From an uncultured Ruminococcus sp. (GTDB lineage: Bacteria; Bacillota; Clostridia; Oscillospirales; CAG-272): a DNA stretch of 27,079 bases. Each line of letters starts with the position of its first letter. The stretch's first letter is position 1. The notes below the pieces were generated by a model that saw only the letters and a list, made by a program, of their open reading frames with translations, made no database searches and had not been told where the DNA came from. Position numbers and translations under genes: made by a program. The DNA lies in contig CACZSA010000137.1 of assembly GCA_902783705.1 (NCBI GenBank), positions 1-27,079 on the forward strand, given 5' to 3'. Shown in pieces: positions 22,913 to 27,079 of the stretch.

Positions 22913-25900
22913 ATGTATCTGAAATCGCTGGAGCTGCACGGCTTCAAATCCTTTCCCGAACGCACCGTTCTGAAATTTGCCGGCGGCGCGACCGTCATCG
23001 TCGGGCCGAACGGCAGCGGCAAGTCGAATATCACCGACGCGATGCGCTGGGTCCTCGGCGAGCTGTCCTCGAAGAACATCCGCGGAAGCAAGATGGAGGA
23101 CGTCATATTCGCGGGCGCGGACGACGTGAAGCCGATGAGCTTCGCCGAGGTGTCCGTGACGTTCGACGACAGCGAGGAGCCCCGTACGCTCCGATCTCCC
23201 TATGAGGAGATCACCGTCACCCGCCGCTACTACCGGAGCGGGGACAGCGAATACTTCATCAACCGCAAAAAATGCCGCCTCAAGGATATCTCCGAGCTCT
23301 TTCTCGACACCGGGATCGGGCGCGAGGGCTATTCGATCATCGGACAGGGGCGGATCGCGGAGATCATATCGAAAAAAAGCGAGGACCGGCGCGGTATCTT
23401 TGAGGAGAGCGCCGGAATTTCCCGTTTCCGCTATAAAAAGAGCGAATCCGAAAAGAAGCTCGCCGAGACCGAGGCGAACATGGAGCGCGTCGAGGACATC
23501 GAAGCCGAGCTCGCCGCGCGGATCGGACCGCTGGAACGCGAGAGCGCAAAGGCGAGAAAATACCTCGAGCTCTACAACGAAAAGAAAAAGACGGACGTCT
23601 CCCTCTGGCTCTACGACGAGGAACGCCTGAAAAAGGCAATCGCGAAGAGCGAGGGCGACACGGAGCTTTCGAAGCACGAGCTTGAAATGGCGGAGGACTC
23701 CGTCAAGGTGACCGACGCGCAGATCGAGCGCCTCTCCGACCAGTCCCACGACAACAAGGAGGCCTCCCGCCGCAACTACGAGGAAACCGCCGACGCGACG
23801 AAGAAGATGAACGCCGCGGAATCGGACGCGAAGATCCTCGCAAAGGAGAGAGCCGCCGCCGAATCCGCGCTCGCGACCGAAAAAGGCCTGCGCGACGCCG
23901 CGGACGCGACCCGGGGACAGGAGGAGGAACGCCTCGCCGCGCTCCGGGAACGTCTCGCCGCCATCGACGGGGAATACGCCGACGCCGAGACGAAATACGC
24001 CGCACAGAACGAGCGGATCGCCGACCTCAGCGCGAAGACACGCGAGAAGACCGAGAACCTCGACGCCCTGCTCAAAAAGCAGCAGGCCGCGGAAGGGAAG
24101 CTCACCGACCTGCGCGTGCGGCTGAACGTCCTCGAGAACAATATCCACAACCAGAAGCAGCGCAGCGCGAACATTGACGCGGAAATCGCGCGGCACGAGG
24201 AGGAGATCGCCGCGGCGGACAAAATCTGCCGCGATGCCGAGGAACAGATTGCGGCCTACCGCGCGGAGATCGAGAAGATCAACGCCGCCCTCGCCGAGGT
24301 TGACAAAAAGCTCGCCGACGAGCGGGACGTCTCCGACGATCTCATGCGGCAGATGCGCGTCCGCCAGGCCGAACTCGATTCCTGCGAGAGCCGCGCCGCC
24401 GCCCTCGAGCGGATGCAGGAGCATTTCGAGGGATTCAATAACAGCGTCCGCTACGTCATGAACGAAGCGCGCGCCGGGCGTCTCGGAGGCATCCGCGGAC
24501 CGCTCTCGACGCTCGTTTCGGTGGAACAGAAATACATCGTCGCGATCGAGACCTCCCTCGGCGGGGCGCTTCAGAACATCGTCACGGAGGACGAATACGC
24601 CGCCAAAGCCGCGATCGAAGCCCTGAAGCGGGGCGGAGCCGGACGCGCGACCTTCTACCCGATGACGACGATCCGGGCGGGCCAGCGGAACCGGGATGAG
24701 GAGAGCGCCGAGCGTGCCCCCGGCTTCATCGGCTGGGGAGATTCCCTCGTCGGGACCGCGGAGGAATACCGGGCGATCGTCTCGTCCCTGCTCGCGCGCG
24801 TCGCGGTGTTCGACAACCTCGACAACGCCCTCGCCGCCGCGAAAAGGACCGGATGGAGACTCCGCGCGGTGACGCTCGACGGTCAGCAGACCAATATCGG
24901 CGGCTCGCTCACGGGCGGTCAGACGCGCCGAGACAGCGGGATCCTCACCCGCGCGGCGCAGATCGAAGCCCTGCGGCGGGAAGCGGACGGCATCTCCTCC
25001 GCCGTCGCCGATTTCAAAAAGAAAATCAAGGAATCCGAAGACCGCGCCGCCCTCATTGCCTCGGGATCCCGCGGGGAAGAGGAGCGCCGGAGCCTGATCG
25101 AGGCCCTGATCGGCGCGGAAAACAAGACCTACAGCGACGCGGACGGACGGCGCAAGACCCTCGCCTCCCTCGTCGCGGACATGAAGAACGACAGCCGGAG
25201 CCTCACCGAGTCGAGCGCAAGGAGCGCGGACGACCTCGCGGGCTTGAAATCCCTGATCGACGTCGAGGCAGAAGCCGTCCGGTCCGTCGCCGTCCAGCGG
25301 GAAGAACTCGCCGCAGAACGCGGAGCCGAAGAGCTCGAGATCGGGGAGATCACCGACCGGGCGAACGAGCTGCGCATCCGCCTCGCCGAGCTGAACCGCG
25401 ACCGCGAAGCCGCCGATACCTCCATCGGGGAGACCAAAGCGCGCATCCGAGCAGCTTGTGAGGAGCGGGACCGCAGACAGGCATCCGCCGACGCCCTCGC
25501 GGAGAAGATCTCATCCCTCGACGAGGCCGCGGACGAAAGACGCCGCGAGGCCGAGGAACTGCGCAAGACCGCGGAATCCCTCGGAGGCCGTCAGAAGCAG
25601 ATCGACGAGACGGGCGACGCGATTGAAACGAAGCTGAACGCCCTCCGCCAGACGCTCAAGGAGCAGACTTCGAAGAAGGAGCTCTGCTTCATCGCCCACT
25701 CCAAGAACGAAGCCCGGCTCGCCTCCCTGAAGGAGGACGAACAGAAGCTCGGCGCGCGGATGTGGGACGACTATGAATTCACCTACGCCCTCGCCGTGCG
25801 TTTCGCCGAGGAAAACGACTGCCACGTCATCGAGGACGGCGAGCGGACGAAGTACCAGGCGGCGCAGACCGAGCTGCGGAACCAGATCCGCGGCCTCGGG

Positions 25901-26512
25901 CACGTCAACGTCGAGGCGATCGACGAATACAACGACGTGAAGGCCCGCTACGACCGCATCCGCACCCAGCTCGACGACCTGCGCGCGTCGAAGGAGGACC
26001 TCGAAGGGATCCTCTCGACGATCGAGGAGGACATGAAGAAAATGTTCCTCGAGGCGTTCTCGAAGATCAACGGCTATTTCGGCGAGGTCTTCCGCGAGCT
26101 CTTCGGCGGCGGACACGCAGAGGTGCTGCTCGCCGATCCCGAGAACCCGCTCGAATCGGGCATCGAGATCGTCGCCGCGCCGCCCGGAAAGACGATCAAG
26201 AACCTCAACCTTCTCTCCGGCGGCGAACAGGCGTTCATCGCCATCGCGCTCCTCTTTGCGCTCATCCGTGTCAACCCCTCCCCGTTCTGCATCTTCGACG
26301 AAATCGAAGCCGCGCTCGACGAGGTGAACGTCGGACGGGTCGGGCGGTACGTGAAAAAAGTCGCGGAAAAGATGCAGATCATCATGATCTCGCACCGCCG
26401 CGGGACCATGGACATCGCGGACACCCTCTACGGCGTGACCATGCAGAAGCCGGGCGTCTCGAAGGTCTTCACCCTCGGAACGGGGGACGACCGCGACGCG
26501 CTCTTCCGCTGA
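22913..26512 (+). CDS. smc: Chromosome segregation protein SMC
   Basis: SMC dimers with ScpAB organise and help separate the chromosome. The 1199-residue protein has the full layout: N-terminal ATPase half with Walker A GPNGSGKS at 31-38, a long coiled coil rich in Ala/Glu/Lys/Arg (about 165-500), the hinge (about 505-670, including GGIRGPLSTLVSVEQKY and GGSLTGGQTRRDSG just after it), the returning coiled coil (to about 1010) and the C-terminal half with signature LSGGEQ at 1101-1106 and Walker B FCIFDE ending at Glu1130. AAGGGGAGGGG precedes the ATG. It follows rnc by 90 bases with no visible terminator and precedes ftsY, a common Bacillota order. scpA and scpB are not in the window. Confidence 0.97.
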   Translation: MYLKSLELHGFKSFPERTVLKFAGGATVIVGPNGSGKSNITDAMRWVLGELSSKNIRGSKMEDVIFAGADDVKPMSFAEVSVTFDDSEEPRTLRSPYEEITVTRRYYRSGDSEYFINRKKCRLKDISELFLDTGIGREGYSIIGQGRIAEIISKKSEDRRGIFEESAGISRFRYKKSESEKKLAETEANMERVEDIEAELAARIGPLERESAKARKYLELYNEKKKTDVSLWLYDEERLKKAIAKSEGDTELSKHELEMAEDSVKVTDAQIERLSDQSHDNKEASRRNYEETADATKKMNAAESDAKILAKERAAAESALATEKGLRDAADATRGQEEERLAALRERLAAIDGEYADAETKYAAQNERIADLSAKTREKTENLDALLKKQQAAEGKLTDLRVRLNVLENNIHNQKQRSANIDAEIARHEEEIAAADKICRDAEEQIAAYRAEIEKINAALAEVDKKLADERDVSDDLMRQMRVRQAELDSCESRAAALERMQEHFEGFNNSVRYVMNEARAGRLGGIRGPLSTLVSVEQKYIVAIETSLGGALQNIVTEDEYAAKAAIEALKRGGAGRATFYPMTTIRAGQRNRDEESAERAPGFIGWGDSLVGTAEEYRAIVSSLLARVAVFDNLDNALAAAKRTGWRLRAVTLDGQQTNIGGSLTGGQTRRDSGILTRAAQIEALRREADGISSAVADFKKKIKESEDRAALIASGSRGEEERRSLIEALIGAENKTYSDADGRRKTLASLVADMKNDSRSLTESSARSADDLAGLKSLIDVEAEAVRSVAVQREELAAERGAEELEIGEITDRANELRIRLAELNRDREAADTSIGETKARIRAACEERDRRQASADALAEKISSLDEAADERRREAEELRKTAESLGGRQKQIDETGDAIETKLNALRQTLKEQTSKKELCFIAHSKNEARLASLKEDEQKLGARMWDDYEFTYALAVRFAEENDCHVIEDGERTKYQAAQTELRNQIRGLGHVNVEAIDEYNDVKARYDRIRTQLDDLRASKEDLEGILSTIEEDMKKMFLEAFSKINGYFGEVFRELFGGGHAEVLLADPENPLESGIEIVAAPPGKTIKNLNLLSGGEQAFIAIALLFALIRVNPSPFCIFDEIEAALDEVNVGRVGRYVKKVAEKMQIIMISHRRGTMDIADTLYGVTMQKPGVSKVFTLGTGDDRDALFR

Positions 26513-26548
26513 ACGGATATACGGACAACAGAATTTACCGAGGTACTT

Positions 26549-27079
26549 ATGGGATTTTTCGACAAACTGAAGGCCGGACTCGCGAAGACGAAGAACGCGG
26601 TGTTCGGACAGCTCAACGAGGTCGTGAAGAACTTCCGCAAGGTCGACGAGGACCTGCTCGAGGAGCTGGAGGAGATCATGATCATGGCAGACATGGGCGC
26701 CGCCACGACGGAAAAGGTCATCGATGAGCTCCGTGACCGCGTCAAGACAAAGAACATCAAGAACGCCGAGGACGTCAAGTACGAGCTTGCCGACATCCTC
26801 CGCGCGCAGGTCGGCGAGGGCGAACCGCTCGATCTTTCGACGACGCCCTCCGTCATCCTCGTGATCGGCGTTAACGGCGTCGGCAAGACCACGTCGATCG
26901 GCAAGATCGCGAACAACCTCAAAAAGAGCGGCAAAAAAGTCGTCGTCGCGGCGGCGGACACGTTCCGTGCGGCGGCGATCGAACAGCTTGCTGTGTGGTG
27001 CGACCGCGCCGGTGTGGAGCTGATCTCCCAGAAGGAAGGCGCTGACCCGGCCTCCGTGGTCTTCGACGCCATCGCCGCC
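26549..27079 (+). CDS. ftsY: Signal recognition particle receptor FtsY (cut by window end)
   Basis: The first 177 codons are present and open to the last base, so the gene continues outside. FtsY is the membrane-associated GTPase that receives SRP-ribosome complexes. The start MGFFDKLKAGLAKTK leads directly into the helical N domain (KVDEDLLEELEEIMIMADMG), without a long acidic A domain, as is usual in Bacillota. The G domain begins with the P-loop GVNGVGKTT at 107-115 and the ADTFRAAAIEQL motif. The ATG at 26549 has only a short AGG site nearby and lies 36 bases after smc, so it is in the same operon. Confidence 0.96.
   Translation, partial: MGFFDKLKAGLAKTKNAVFGQLNEVVKNFRKVDEDLLEELEEIMIMADMGAATTEKVIDELRDRVKTKNIKNAEDVKYELADILRAQVGEGEPLDLSTTPSVILVIGVNGVGKTTSIGKIANNLKKSGKKVVVAAADTFRAAAIEQLAVWCDRAGVELISQKEGADPASVVFDAIAA

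Noticed and set aside
22052..24424. 790-codon minus-strand frame opposite rnc and smc
   Set aside because: High GC content leaves long open antisense frames. The plus-strand genes have full families and motifs, while this frame is low-complexity and unrecognisable. The same holds for the long antisense frames opposite the ABC genes, topA and trmFO.
1..27079. CRISPR arrays, tRNA or rRNA genes, prophage or defence systems
   Set aside because: No spaced direct repeats, no clover-leaf or rRNA sequences, and no phage, transposase or nuclease-defence gene could be recognised on either strand.

Overview
The window is a GC-rich chromosomal segment, most likely from an uncultured or gut-type member of Bacillota, class Clostridia. 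The grounds are: strong Shine-Dalgarno sites before most genes, TrmFO (the folate-dependent tRNA U54 methylase) instead of TrmA, a YhaM-type exoribonuclease, a YitT/DUF2179 protein, an infC-rpmI-rplT operon with a leader attenuator, and the order plsX-rnc-smc-ftsY. I see no rRNA, tRNA, CRISPR array, prophage or intact insertion sequence.

Left part (1-6296, all minus strand). After a short gene-free edge with a palindromic repeat and a possible insertion-sequence end, there is an 830-residue lipoprotein (241-2733) with its own good promoter. It joins an unrecognised N-terminal half to a solute-binding-protein-like C-terminal half. Next is a three-gene operon read leftwards from 6296: a clan GH-D (GH36-like) glycoside hydrolase, a GH5 glycoside hydrolase and a PHP-family phosphoesterase. 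None has a visible signal peptide, so they probably act on imported glycans in the cytoplasm. No sugar permease is present in the window.

Middle (6450-13344). A heterodimeric ABC exporter pair (6450-8168 and 8173-9936) is transcribed away from the glycosidase operon, and the two predicted promoters face each other across about 70 bp. A bidirectional terminator follows, then a small minus-strand membrane protein with four 13-residue Asp/Gly calcium-loop-like repeats. After that come yhaM and a sirtuin gene in one operon, and a convergent YitT-family membrane protein.

Right part (13511-27079, all plus strand). A perfect consensus promoter drives a leader with a terminator/antiterminator arrangement, then infC (apparently starting at AUU), rpmI and rplT. 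A terminator separates these from a long, tightly packed housekeeping series: a SpoU/TrmH-type RNA methylase, dprA with an unusual repeat-bearing linker, topA, trmFO, plsX, rnc, smc and ftsY (cut by the window end). Stop/start overlaps at topA-trmFO and trmFO-plsX suggest translational coupling.

Most of the window is conserved core genome. The less ordinary items are the repeat-bearing small membrane protein, the two-domain orphan lipoprotein, the cytosolic glycosidase/PHP operon with face-to-face promoters, and the repeat-bearing DprA linker. I found no convincing evidence of a wholly new multi-gene system.
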